Part shown: piece after piece, positions 21,215 to 32,867 of the stretch | Numbering within the stretch: the first letter of the stretch is position 1 | Layout: every line of letters begins with the position of its first letter | Source: Merluccius polli | Lineage: Eukaryota > Chordata > Actinopteri > Gadiformes > Merlucciidae | Reading direction: 5' to 3' | NCBI GenBank assembly: GCA_030340625.1 | Contig: JAOPHQ010000568.1 | Coordinates: 396,001 to 460,000 of the forward strand | DNA length: 64,000 nt | Notes under the pieces: generated by a model | What the model saw: the letters and a program-made list of their open reading frames with translations, nothing else | Database searches by the model: none | Told to the model about the DNA's origin: nothing | Position numbers and translations under genes: made by a program

Positions 21215-22760
21215 TAGTGTTGTTTTTGGCCTTAGTCTAGTCTTTGTGTCAAACTGTCATTTTAGTCTTTATTAGTTTTAGTCACGTTTGTACTCTTTTT
21301 AGTCTAGTTAAGTTTCAGTCGACTAAAAGTCTGAGCATTTTAGTCTTTTTTAGTCAGAATTATCCATGACTATTTTTGTCTAGTTTTAGTCGATGAAAAC
21401 TGATGACATTTTAGTCTAGTTTTAGTTAATGAAAATTGTATTTTAGTCTCTTTTTAGTAATGCAATTCTATTTAAACCAGTAAATATAGTACAAGTACCT
21501 AGTATAGTATAGACAAAACCAAAATGTTCTTTAAGTCACCCATTTCACAAGTCAAACAAGGTTATCTTATTATTATATTATTGTTACCTTATAGACTCAA
21601 GAAAACATTCAATTCCAGACACGGAAGACGCTCTGATTTGAATTTACAACATATTTATTTTACCCACCAAACATGTAAGAAGTACACACACATGGCTAAC
21701 CTGCCAGGTTTTGTTTGAGCTTTAAGGCCTTTACACACCGGGGCGTGACGAATGAACGACACGAAAATGTAAAATACTCGCCTATTTCACATCAAAACTA
21801 TTCATACCGGCAGCGATGCGACTCTGCGACAGTTGCGACATTTGTTCAATACAAGTTTGGGAAAGATTCGCACCAGCTCATCCTCCAGGAGACATGATGG
21901 ATTCAACATCATCCAGTGATGATGATCTTGTCCTAGCCCTCCTCACTCCACACAAGAAGAGGACATTTTGGGTACATCCCATTTTAACAGGTAGAGAAAG
22001 AGAATGAGAATTCCGCTAATAATAATATAATAATATAATATATAATAAAACAGGAGCTGAACGGACATATTGTAGGATGTCAGTGGGACGGTTTGAGGTC
22101 CTTCTGGGGACGCTAGCGCCTTTATCAGATAATACAGGGTGATGAGAAACACAATCATTCAACAGGTCCGCCATTGTCTTGACATTGTAACGTGATTGGT
22201 TGAGTTCTTTATTTGCTGTGTGAAAGCTCCGAAAAATCGACCTCCTTCCGAAAGAAAACGACGGCGCTTTTTCGCCGCGTAATATTCGTGTTCTGTGTGA
22301 AAGTACTCATGACAAAAACAACAGTAAGAAAACTTATATTTACGTGCGAATTAATCACAGGAAAAAAACGCGCCCGGTGTGTAAAGGCCTTTAACTTGCC
22401 GCGAGTGGGGATTGAGGAAGTGACATCGCTTGCGTCTTCGCAGTGCGCTGATGCAGCCCCGAGACTCAGGAAACAGAAATATTTCAAAATAATAATAAAA
22501 GCGAAATGAAATAACGTTATAACATTTCGTTTCGTCTCGTTTTGGTCAACGAAAATGAAGAGATATTTTAGTAGAGTTTTTTATTTTCAAACCACATTTA
22601 GTCCCATTTTTATTCGTCAACAATATTGCATTATAAATTTGATTATAGTTTTCGTCACATGACCACCATTTTCGTTGCGTCTCGTCTCGTTTTCGTCACG
22701 TGATAAAGGTTCGTTGACAACAATATTTAGTCATAATTTTCGTTGACGAAAACAACACTA
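21215..22760. mobile_element. hAT-type non-autonomous transposon
   Basis: GTTGTTAT at 21207-21214 recurs at 22761-22768 and the termini are TAGTGTTGTTTT and AAAACAACACTA, a 12-bp inverted repeat. Subterminal regions are rich in TTTTAGTC and TTTCGTTGACGAAAA motifs. No hAT transposase is left. A Harbinger derivative occupies its centre. Confidence 0.85.
21725..22390. mobile_element. PIF/Harbinger deletion derivative
   Basis: The 3-bp TTA at 21722-21724 recurs at 22391-22393 and the ends AGGCCTTTACACACCGGGGC and its inverse form a perfect inverted repeat of at least 15 bp, as in PIF/Harbinger elements. Two transposase remnants survive in sense: MMDSTSSSDDDLVLALL followed by a FWVHPIL motif at 21894-22005, and RMSVGRFEVLLGTLAPLI at about 22074-22130. 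Both resemble the N-terminus of Harbinger nucleases. The catalytic core is deleted and replaced by an AT-rich filler. Confidence 0.78.
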
Positions 22761-22985
22761 GTTGTTATCATCACACCACTCCACCAACCTCTGGACCCCC
22801 TCCCTGTAGGCAGTCTCGTCACCACCAGAGATTAGTCCCACTAAGGTGGTGTCGTCTGCAAATTTAACAATGATGTTGTCTGGGTGGGTGCTGACACAGT
22901 CATGGGTGTACAGAGTGTAGAGCAGAGGACTGAGTACACAGCCCTGTGGGGAGCTGATGTTGAGGCTGAGGGCTGTTGTCCATTT
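22761..22985 (-). mobile_element. L2/Rex-like LINE, RT catalytic fragment (5' truncation point)
   Basis: On the minus strand this reads QGCVLSPLLYTLYTHDC followed by NIIVKFADDTTLVG, the RT palm with its F-A-D-D catalytic box at about 22851-22862, then ETAYREGVQRLVEWC. Homology stops at about 22985, the likely 5' truncation of the LINE insertion. This piece and those at 21071, 13402 and 12405 are one LINE split by three later insertions. Confidence 0.85.
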
Positions 22986-24394
22986 AGATGAGCAGTAATT
23001 ATGTAGGTATTATATTGTGTTAGTGTTTTTTTTCTTTGTGGTACACCAAACAATATAATAAACATCGGCACTAAGCTTGAACAAAACAACCGTCTGAGAT
23101 GATCCACAGATCCTGGTAGATGAAGCCCAGGTGACGGCGTGTGATGGCATTGAGATAAACTGTATTGTGTTACCGTAAGCCTGCCGTAAGCCTCCATCAC
23201 ATCAGCGTTGTACATCCTTACATCCTTCAGAGGAAGCTGATCCACCCTGCATGGGTTTCTATCCACTAGCCCACGTGTCAAACACAAATCAGGCCCTCGG
23301 CCATTTGAGTTTTCAATGAATTTTGGCATCTTTAACTCCTGCCATGTGCAGCACTACAAGTCCCAGCAAGCATTGCAAGTGTGTTCCTATACGCGGGTGC
23401 TGTGTGCAGATTTGCCGCACCACCCTCCCCCTCACGGCCACATGAAAGCATACGTACGCTATATCCAAAGATGCATACAAACCCTAATCCTACGTTATAT
23501 CCAAGGATGCATACTTAGAATATCAGGACTACTAACTGTTTCAGCAGCAGCATTTACTTTAGTCAGTCACTTACTCGCTCATTCACTCACTCTCACTAAT
23601 TTCTGTCTATATATAGAAAATACTACCTCAAAAAGTGAGTTGACTGATAACAGAGATCTTTTTAACTCCCCCACCCCCACCCCCATGTCAGTACCATAGG
23701 CCAATTGCACATATCCAGTATGACATAGTTTATCAATAGATTATCAATAATATGCTCACTGAAATCAAATCACATTATGTTGTGACACAATTCTGACTAC
23801 CCAGATGGCAAATGTAAAAGTGAAGAAATCCAAACTAAAAACCCACGCAATCTCCAGCGGAAATTAAAACCATGAACCCTGACGAGGGTGTGGACACAAC
23901 GCCTCCCGCTGAGTCAATTATGCTAACTAAGAACATGTCACAGCATCCCTGAACATCACAGTATAATTACGCGTAGGCCTAGTATCCAATTACGTTGAGC
24001 ATACCGTTGTGTTCGTAATGTTTGTGAGCAATTTCTTAGGTGAACCCCACACTTACGGCTGGGCAAGCCGGCAGCCGGTAGGCTACTAATTACTAACTTT
24101 GTGACGCTGTCTTGAAGTGGCATCGAAATTGCAAATTGCAATTGAAGTGAAATGATCTCCTTCAGATCTCCTGATAGGGAAAGAAACAGCCACCAATAAA
24201 ATGTAAAAGCAGGTGTGAGAGAGCGAGAACTGATGTAGTGTTTTGTTATCTTGCAGGATCAAGGGCTGTAGGGCTGATAAAATGGCCGCTGCAGATGTAG
24301 GTCAAAGGTCAGCTACATATATTCCAGGCCGGACTGCTGCTTAACTCAGGGCTAAAGGGACACAACCAAGAAGAGCGGATCAAGGAGTAGTAGG
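22986..24394. other. Intergenic sequence, nothing supported
   Basis: No gene is visible. A minus-strand frame at 22841-23329 is partly LINE and partly unrelated, so it is not a gene. A pair of short direct repeats (CTATATCCAA-GATGCATAC) lies at about 23460-23515. Confidence 0.4.
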
Positions 24395-24399
24395 GGTGT

Positions 24400-24447
<48 letters not shown>
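24395..24447. repeat. (TG)n microsatellite
   Basis: About 25 TG units with one TA interruption. Confidence 0.95.
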
Positions 24448-24449
<2 letters not shown>

Positions 24450-24839
24450 AACCCATATCAGTATTTCATACTCCTTACTCTTAAATTGTTTGTTTTTGTG
24501 TGTTAATTCATTCATTCTTTAGCAAACAATCTACAGAACATTATTACAAAGTGCAATATCAGATCATGCTATGGCCAATGAGAAAAGGGCTATAGGCCCA
24601 CAATTTGCTTGTGGGTTCTGCTTGTGGCAGCCATATTGTTTCAAATTTCAAAAATCTTTTGATAACGTTTTCCAGTGACAGTCTAGGGCATCAAATAAAG
24701 GTGATCTGGTTCAAATAGCACACATTGTCTAGGAGGAGATAGTAAAAGTATGTTTTTTAAAATTACGGAAAATGTAGTCAGTCTGGTAAATGGTACCATT
24801 TGCATTTCTACCTCTGATCTCATGTCCTGGGAGTCCGGG

Positions 24840-25020
24840 TAGCAGGCAGAGAGCTGCATGGACATGAGGCTACTAGCGGGCAACAGGCAGATAGCTGCAA
24901 CATGAGGCTACCAGCAGGCAGAGAGCTGCATGGACATGAGGCTACTAGCGGGCAACAGGCAGATAGCTGCAACATGAGGCTACCAGCAGGCAGAGAGCTG
25001 CATGGACATGAGGCTCCTGG
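24840..25020. repeat. 72-bp tandem repeat, about 2.5 copies
   Basis: A 72-bp unit containing CATGGACATGAGGCTACTAG and CAGGCAGATAGCTGCAACAT is repeated about two and a half times with almost no variation. The open minus-strand frame across it arises from the repeat length being divisible by three and is not evidence of a gene. Confidence 0.88.
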
Positions 25021-25138
25021 CTCTGGGAGATTTAAAGCGTTGTGAGTGAGATCATGAGCCAGGGAGATACACAACTCTGCTGTCATCAATCAGCCCGTCG
25101 ATACGAGGGCTCTGGAAGATCAGCACATCCACAGAGAC

Positions 25139-25232
25139 AGGACACACACACACAGACACTCGCATGCACACACACATACACACCCACACACACATGCACA
25201 TGCACACATGCAAGCACACACACACACACACT
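25139..25232. repeat. (CA)n-rich microsatellite
   Basis: Imperfect CACACA and CATGCACA units. Confidence 0.9.
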
Positions 25233-25432
25233 TTCTTTTGATTCCCATCTGGAAGATTCCATCAGTTGAAATCCATGTTAAAAGGCACTGAGTCAGGCCA
25301 AGTGATTATAAGATCACCGTCAACAAATGGTAGCTCCAGCTGTTTCAGGACTTTCTTGTTTGTATTTCTTTAAGAAGGATGAGACACTGACAAGTAGTAG
25401 ACCAAGGGTCGTTCAGGCAGTCTGAGTCCAAG

Positions 25433-25744
25433 TGTGCTGTAAGGAATGAGTCAGAGTTTGTATATCAGCAGCCTGTGGCACACCTCTTTATTCGCTCCAC
25501 GAGCGTTAAGGAGTCAGCAACTTAAACACACATCCAACAGATAAATAAATACAATCCACATAAAATGAACACGATCGCTGCCGCTCTGGGTCGGGTTAGG
25601 TCCGTTCTTCCTGATCCGGTCCTGTTCAACAACCCTGCGGTCTAGTTACTGCTGAGTAGCTATAGAGAAGACAGGTGATTTGTAATTAGACAGTCCCTGT
25701 CGCCCCCTCCTCTCTCTCCCAGACAGCACTAACCACAGGCCACA
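25433..25744 (-). repeat. LTR-like repeat (probable solo LTR), minus orientation
   Basis: Read on the minus strand it begins TGTGGCCTGTGG and ends TTCCTTACAGCACA, with an AATAAA near 25492. Its middle part, from GGACTGTCTAATTAC through AGCAGTAACTAGAC to GCTCGTGGAGC, is similar to the plus-strand sequence at about 31345-31545. Two dispersed, oppositely oriented copies with TG...CA ends and a polyadenylation signal suggest LTRs. No target duplication was found. Confidence 0.5.
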
Positions 25745-26360
25745 TGTGCAAATTAGCAAATAAAAACTATTCCATTTATATAGATTCATATTTTAATCTT
25801 TGAATGAATTAGGAAGACAATACAATGAATACACATAATTAATTAATTATCATTGTAAAAATGAACTCAATTAATTGTAATTAGTTAGAAAGCAATTAAA
25901 CTAATTTTGTGAAAAATGTTATAGTTGTTAGAAAAGCTGTGGGATTCACTTTAAAATTAAGTTGAGTTTCACTGAAAAACCAACACTGGAAAAAAAGGAA
26001 TACCAAATGTAATGCCAAGTAGTTTGTCAAAACAATGCTTGTGATCATGTTAATGATCTTATGTGTATCTTTTCCCATGTTAACCTTAAATGTCTAATAG
26101 TTCTGATTGTGCTGCCACAATCAGTTCAACTTTCAACCATACCAGGAAATTCTTCATCTTCATTTTTGGGGAACATTTCCCATGTGGGAGAAAAACTGGG
26201 CGAACTGGGACCCACTGGTGAGCTCAAAGGCCACAGGGCATGAGCCAGTAAAGAAACAGCAGCAATTACAGCACACAACCCTGTCTACAAGATTTATGGC
26301 AAGGTGGTGGTTGTTAAAAGTTACAATTTTAACACGTGGACGCACACACATTAGTTACCC

Positions 26361-26362
<2 letters not shown>
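25745..26362. other. AT-rich intergenic sequence
   Basis: Nothing coding is supported. It contains many TTAATTA motifs at about 25815-25890. Confidence 0.4.

Positions 26363-26363
<1 letters not shown>

Positions 26364-26442
<79 letters not shown>
26364..26442. repeat. (CA)39 microsatellite
   Basis: About 39 uninterrupted CA units. Confidence 0.97.
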
Positions 26443-26446
<4 letters not shown>

Positions 26447-28180
26447 TAAAGCAGTTTCTAAATATTTGTGCTAAATATAAGTCCATACAAAATCTCTCTG
26501 ACATTTACCTAAAGACAAGTCATTACCGGTTGTGATACTCTATGGTCATAGAATAACATGACAAAGTAGGATATTATCAAGGGTAAAATAAAGTACAGGA
26601 GCATTCAGTAAACGCTTCATTATCTTATGTCTTTATTTTAATTGTGAAATCTCAAGAGCAAATTTTCCCCTTGCTGCTATCTGGCAGCAGACAAATCCAG
26701 TTTCAATACTAAATGAAAAGCCATATTGTTTATGGTGAGCTTTATTTTAATAAAAATGCTACAGTCTGAAAGAACAAAGCACAAATTAAAAATCACCCAC
26801 AAACAGTTTGGTTATCCCTGCGCTGCATGTTGCAAGCAGTCTTTGTTTGGAAACTGGTCCTTCTCCATCAGTGGGTTTGTACAATGGAAAGCGCACACAA
26901 TGTGGCATGGGGCCTAATGAAAAAAAGCCTTGAGAGAGAGAGAGACAGAGAGATAGAGAGATAGAGAGGAAGAAGAAAATAAAAACATCAGGAGGCAGTG
27001 GTAGGGAAAACATGGGGCAACGTGAGAGAGTCAGAAGAGAAAAGAAGAGAGAAAGTCCAACAAAAGGAAGAGGAGGAAGACCAAAGAGACAAGCTACAGA
27101 GGAGATTGGGGCTCTGGTTGTGCCAGTGTAAAGTGCTTTCTATTATCTGCCGTGTTGCTCTTAACAAAAAGGTCGGCGGGCAGCAGGGTGTGAGCTCAGG
27201 ACCTACAGGTGATTTAATACAGAGCCTGAATCACTCTTCAGATCAACGCTCACACAAAGGACTTCTTTACTTTCACCCCTTTTTGTTGTTGTTTTTGTTT
27301 TCTTTAGAAGCAGCGAGTTTCTTTAGGAAAGACCCCTGTGTTGGCAGCCTGTGAGCCTGTATGTATGCCTGAATAACATGGCCGCAGAGATGAAATGGGA
27401 GAGGTGTAAACAGGCGATATCTTCAGCTGTCTCTGCCCTCGTGGCCATGAATCATTTTATCTTTGGCACAATCTTGACACGATTCAACCTTAGTTCACTT
27501 TATTAATGACTTCTCAAAACGCTATTAGCATGTAATTCAAGAAAACGGTAGGCCTACATTGAATGAGCCTTTTTCATGCATTGTCTTCTGTTTTTAATTC
27601 TATACTCGCCATTATCTGTCAACCGAGACCTTGTTAGTAAGAACGCTTTCTCAAAAAAACCCAATTAAACCTTAATGAAAGGAGAGAATGAACAATGATG
27701 GCCTATTGTGCTGTAGTGGATTAAAATATACCACAGTAAGTCAGGCCTCGTTGTAGTTTCCTTTAAAGGGTTTATCTGTTAAAAAAACTGATTTTTTGTT
27801 CCCAGTCTATTTGTTGTTAAAGGCATGAGAAGAAGCCATACAGGGGAGTAGAAGTTAAATCATTTTATTGACATGAACTTCTGAGTGAAACAGGTTCAGC
27901 CGTATGTTTTTCCGGTGAGATGAACAAATAGAGAAAAGGCTAAGTGGCTCCTTCTCCTCCTCACGAGACATCCTTAAATCTCCTCTAATGATTTAACCTT
28001 TCTTGTAACTTTGTGCGGCGCAACTAATCAATGGCTGGAGTCTTAATACACTGCAATGGTCTATGGATTAGTGGAGGTATTTAAAGATTGCTTTTAATTA
28101 GCGCTGGACTTTTCAAAGCCTGAGGTGTGGGCAGACTGCAGCCAGTAAATGTGTGTGTGGTGCTGCAAATGTATGTGGGA

Positions 28181-28181
<1 letters not shown>
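26443..28181. other. Intergenic sequence, low repeat content
   Basis: No gene is supported. Apart from a GA-rich stretch at about 26934-27100, the segment is unique-looking. At 27340-28080 it contains ordinary-complexity sequence with several TAAT cores (for example CTAATGATTTAACC and CAACTAATCAATGG), the kind of sequence that can be a conserved non-coding element; this cannot be judged without alignment. Confidence 0.35.

Positions 28182-28243
<62 letters not shown>
28182..28243. repeat. (GT)31 microsatellite
   Basis: About 31 GT units, followed by further TGTGTGAG-type imperfect repeats to about 28330. Confidence 0.96.
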
Positions 28244-28248
<5 letters not shown>

Positions 28249-28329
28249 GAGTGAGTGAGATAATGTGAATGATTGAATATGTGTGTGTGAGTATTTGTTT
28301 GGATGTGTATGAGTCTTTGTGTGTGTGAG

Positions 28330-29286
28330 TGAATGAATGAATGAGAGAAAAGGAAGACCAGAGAGAGAGGAAGAAGAGCGGTGGTGATGAATCAAAGTCA
28401 CCTTGGCGGAGGTCTGGCCAATTATTAGACAGCAGGAATGAGACATGGTGACCTATGCCCTCTCATCTGAAACAGACATTTGTTCTTCGGTCTGTTTGTA
28501 ATGAACCGGACCCCCAGAACTATAACTCATCAGTGAGATCACTCACACTGGAAGTGTGTCACTGGGCCATGTACCTCATCTGAAATCATTTGATGGATCC
28601 ATTTCATGGACGCATTTCAAGGAACATTAATATATGTTAGAACAGTAGAGTAGGGTCGGTCAAATTATATTTTTAGATATAGTTCTTACCTGGGAATAAC
28701 GTTGAACATAACTTCAGCTGTGTGTGGAGGAGAACTTCACTCAGAGCAATCTCCCCAAGGTATCTTCTATATCTAGAAATCAGCTCCACACTCTTTGGTT
28801 GGAGCAAATCTCCTCTTCATTGGTTTTTGTTTTTTTGTCTGTTTCTTTGAGCATAATTGGACAGACATCCAAACATTGCATCATCGACTGTCTGGAAACC
28901 ATTTCCTCCCCTGGTGCCTACAACTCCTACATCTCATTTAACCCTGTGATTGTCCCAAATGTCTTCCCTAACTAAATCATGTGTTCCCCATAGCCGCTTG
29001 CTATTGATTCCCACGTAGTACCCCCCCTTCTTTGTCCACCTGCATGCCCACCTTCATTTACATGACCTCTATAAAGTGTCTACATCTAATCTTAATTAGA
29101 TATTGAAGGCTGTTAATTAAAACATTATCTGGGGTGAAACACTGCTGGCCTACGCCTGACAAGCTAATCAATGGATTAGGATGAGAGGCTGCTGTCCACT
29201 GATGGACGGAAATGGAACAAACAAACCCCAACACGCTTCACGCACACACGCACACACACACTCTCTCTTTTTCTCTCCCTCACACT

Positions 29287-29323
<37 letters not shown>

Positions 29324-29548
29324 GTACAATGTAGATTCTAACATGCTGAATAAAGCTAATTAAAAGTACAAGAGTTGAATACTCTCCCTTGCAGATATAT
29401 CAATATCGAGTTCTCCAAGTTTAGAATTGTCTGTGTTTACACGTCAACAACATAAATAAGAAAAACTGAAGATTATATCAATAGGAAATGTGTTTGAATG
29501 TATTTAGAATGGTTATTGTACAAAACAAACCTGAAAATACACTTTTAA
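28330..29548. other. Intergenic sequence with a CA tract
   Basis: No gene is supported. A CA-rich tract lies at about 29241-29325. At 29085-29190 there are clustered TAAT motifs (TTAATTAAAACATTATC and GCTAATCAATGGATTAGG), possibly regulatory but unproven. Confidence 0.35.
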
Positions 29549-30274
29549 AGGTACACTGTGTGACATTTAGTGGCATCTAGTGGTGAGGTTGCAGATTACA
29601 ACCAACTGAATATCCCCCCCACCTCTCCCTTTCCAACGGGAAGGGAGAAGCTACGGTGGGTACTGGCCAGTAAGGTACCAGTAGGTACTGAAGCTACGGT
29701 GGCCTGTACTGGCCAGTAAGGTGCTAGGGGTGCAATAAATACTGGTAACTGAATTGAATACATGGTCCACCGGCATGGTAGACACCGCTAGACACACGGG
29801 ACTCATACCAGTGATCACGTCTGTAGTTCACCATGTCACATCACTAATTCAGAGTGTGAATATCTGTCGAACACTTTCAAACTAGATAAACTGCTATTGA
29901 GATTATTTTAATACAGAACCACAGTAGCGCTATGCTGCTATAAATGTCACTGGTAACTCCGCCCCCCGGGCCAGCTACTAAACGTTGTCGAACAAACCTG
30001 CTTTAGTCTCAACAACAATATGCAACGGCGAAGGCTTTATTTCTCTAGAGCTGTTTGTCCGTTCTGGGCTACTGTACAAACATGGTGATGCAACATGGTG
30101 GAAGAAGACCCGCTCCCCCATGTAGATATAAACGGCTCATTCTTAGGGAACGAAAATGTAACGATTATTATTTTCAGGTCATTATACACTAATGAAAACG
30201 TACTTCTGAATATTATATTCAATTTCTGCCAAGTCTGTTCCACTACATGCCATAAAATTCTACACACTGGACCT
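29549..30274. mobile_element. MITE flanked by TTAA
   Basis: TTAA at 29545-29548 and 30275-30278 flanks inverted ends AGGTACACTGTGTGACATTT and, from the right, AGGTCCAGTGTGTAGAATTT. This AGGTCCAGTGTGTAG end followed by TGGCATCTAGTGGTGAGG is common in fish. TTAA flanks fit piggyBac-like integration. An internal pair of GAAGCTACGGTGG...TACTGGCCAGTAAGG repeats lies at about 29649-29730. Confidence 0.75.
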
Positions 30275-30321
30275 TTAACACAATTATTATTTCATTCCAA
30301 TTAAACCGATTAGCGTACTAT

Positions 30322-30357
<36 letters not shown>

Positions 30358-31240
30358 CAACAAAGTGCACATGGTGGAAAAACGACCAACTGAAAGAATA
30401 TGGCTGCTTTTATGTGTTGTCAACAACAACAATGCTTTTCTACTGTCGGTCTTGTGGTCACAGCAAATAGATGCCTCACTTCCATTGTTTTCCTAAATCA
30501 AATTGAAACTAGAACTGTCATGCTGCTGTGGTCAGCAAATTCTATCCTTACTAATAATTCAGACTCGGCATTTCCTTTCCCAGACCTTTGTGCTAAGCGA
30601 CAGTGAGGCAGATTTGCATGCGGGGAAGGTAGAAGGTACTATAGAGGAAGGGTTTGTTTACTGCCTTTGTGGTGCTTCAGCTCAACATAGAAACAGTACA
30701 GAGTTTATAGGAAGAGTTCCTGTATATCTACCGTGGTATATGAAACACAATAGCCCATGGTTTACAGATTCATCATCTTTGCTTACTCTTTTCTTTTTAC
30801 TAATTACTAAACATGTTGGTCGTTAATCGTAAATCTTTAAGCATCGTTCAAATGTATTTATTCATGTAAATAACTAGCTATTTCTAGTTTTTTGTGATGC
30901 CCACCAAAGCCTTATAAAATGCCCAGAGTGGAAATAGGGCCATCTATGAAAAGCAAGTAATCAGCAGACAGATTAAATCACTATAGATTTCAATCTAGGT
31001 AGAGGTCTTTGAAGTACTATCGAGAGTGAATGCCTGACTATCCGGTGGGCAGTCGGCTCCCTGCGCTACTACCTCCTGGGGTGCTCATTCAGCCTCTGTT
31101 CGAACCTCGTGCCCCTCTAGTTGCCCCATCGTATGAAGGATAGCAACGCATGGATCACTCGTTAGTATCTAGATGGCCGTGGACGACTTTCTCTCTCGTG
31201 GGGCAGGGAGTCGGTTCGGTCAGATGGGGCCTGACCTAAG
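30275..31240. other. Intergenic sequence with (TG)n
   Basis: A (TG)n run sits at about 30325-30356. The remainder shows no supported gene. From about 31020 the sequence becomes GC-richer and leads into an LTR-like repeat. Confidence 0.4.
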
Positions 31241-31249
31241 TCTGGCGGT

Positions 31250-31560
31250 GGGGGTATGTGGAGGGGGCATGTGTTTAGCGCTGTCTGGAGGGGGCGTGGC
31301 TCCCGGTGCCCGGTGAGAAAACAGGTGAGTACGGGACAGGGACTGTCTAATTGCTAATCACCTGTTTCCTCTATAAGACTCGGCAGTAACTGGACTACGG
31401 GGGAAAGAACGGACCCAGGAGAACGGGCAGGCGTCCCGTTGGCGCGGAGCGGATTTAATTGAATTATTATCATCTGTTATCAGTTATTATTATTGGACAT
31501 TTGCTTGACTTTGTTGCTGCCTGAAGCTCGTGGAGCTAAATACAATGGTGAGCCGCGGGA
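31250..31560 (+). repeat. LTR-like repeat, plus orientation
   Basis: The segment from GGGACTGTCTAATTGC through a TATAAGACTCGGCAG box to GAAGCTCGTGGAGC is similar to the inverse of 25433-25744. The boundaries are approximate. The downstream AATGGTGAGCCGCGGGACG could be a primer-binding site, but I could not match it to a tRNA. Confidence 0.45.
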
Positions 31561-31744
31561 CGCAGGAATATAATTAGCCAACGTGCAGTTCTGAAGTCCC
31601 TGGCAAGTGCGGTGGCGATGTCACCCTTTGTGCAGCCATAAGTAATTGTCGGGTTGTTCACCATCATGCAACCCTGGGGGGCATAAAACACTAAACATCT
31701 TCTATATGCCTACTATATACCAGGGAAATCCATATACCAGGCAA

Positions 31745-31920
31745 ATATCTTAGAGGCAATGGAATTCACCTGTGGTGACATGGGTATGAAGTGTTGTCAA
31801 GGCTGGATCTGGCACACCAGAGGGTTGTGGACGAAGTCCTTTGGCCGGACCACAAAGACCAGATGCTGAGGCAGAATGAAGCTCTCATTGACTTTGACTT
31901 TGGAGCTGCACAACATTTTT
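31745..31920 (+). pseudogene. C-terminal fragment of an IS630-like (Tc1/mariner superfamily) transposase
   Basis: The plus strand reads CQGWIWHTRG in one frame and VDEVLWPDHKDQ in the next, which together correspond to the QGWIRHSKRFF and CDVDELLWPDP end of the more complete transposase at 32868-34651. It is 5'-truncated and frameshifted. It is a second, older copy of the same family lying immediately upstream of the larger one. Confidence 0.6.
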
Positions 31921-32383
31921 GAGTGTACTGTACTGTGCTTTTCATTTAGAGTTTTGTTCTTTGGGCTTACTGTAATTTTATGTAAGTGCTGAATGTCATT
32001 CATGACATGACATTCGATACTGTATTACTTGCAGTACTTACAGTATACAATACATTCACTGTACTTCATTTTTTTTCTCGATTGTTTACACACTAAACTG
32101 AAAAATAACAGTTAGTGAAACCTGACACTCAAGAAGCAAACTTGAGCAACTATAAGCACATTCTCAGTCTCACACTTTTTGCAAAACACTAAACACACTT
32201 CTCTACATTAAACACAGAAATCTAACATGATGTCACTTCTTTGCCATTTCAAGGCACTGCCTTTCAAAATACCACACCTATGAACCAATTGATCAAACAC
32301 GGCTGTCAGTTGTGCAGACACACCAATCAGGCATAAGCACTATAAAAAGGCAACATGTGAGTGTACCTGTCTTCAACAAAAAT

Positions 32384-32863
32384 GGGTAACACTTTACTTG
32401 AATGCGGGTGCATAAGACTGACATGATGCTGTCATAATCATGACATGACACCTGTCATGACACTTTATGAATGCTTATGACAGTCGTCATTAAGTGTTAT
32501 TCGAGGATTCAGCACCATGGACAGTGCTGGTACGTTACCTGCGCTCCACCCTACCTCCAACCTGCACTATGGGAGGCGTCAGTGGGGAAAAGAATGAGAG
32601 AATTAATGTTTTGTCTAATCTGGTGTCCTCTGTGCCAGTTATCTCTCAACCTATTTCCAACCAAAAAGATAATGTAAAAACGTAAATAAAGCAGTAAAAA
32701 TAACCAACAAAATGCCTTGTCAATTCTGAAGATTCCGAATTACCGAATGACACTTAATGATGACTGTCATAAGCATTCATAAAGTATCATGACAGGTGTC
32801 ATGTCATGATTATGACAGCATCATGTCAGTCTTATGCACCTGCATTCAAGTAAAATGTTACCC
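32384..32863. mobile_element. 480-bp foldback MITE
   Basis: AAAAAT at 32378-32383 recurs at 32864-32869. The ends GGGTAACACTTTACTTGAAT and its inverse with one or two changes extend inward through CATGACATGACACCTGTCAT motifs on both sides, so each arm is about 110 bp. It is inserted across the start codon of the IS630-like transposase. Confidence 0.82.
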
Positions 32864-32867
32864 AAAA

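Noticed and set aside
24820..25089. Minus-strand repeat protein
   Set aside because: The 72-bp tandem repeat is a multiple of three, so it stays open by chance; no other gene signals.
26107..26535. 142-residue frame with a poly-HT stretch
   Set aside because: It is created by the (CA)39 microsatellite.
28081..28446. 121-residue minus-strand frame
   Set aside because: It is created by the (GT)31 microsatellite; no domain outside the repeat.
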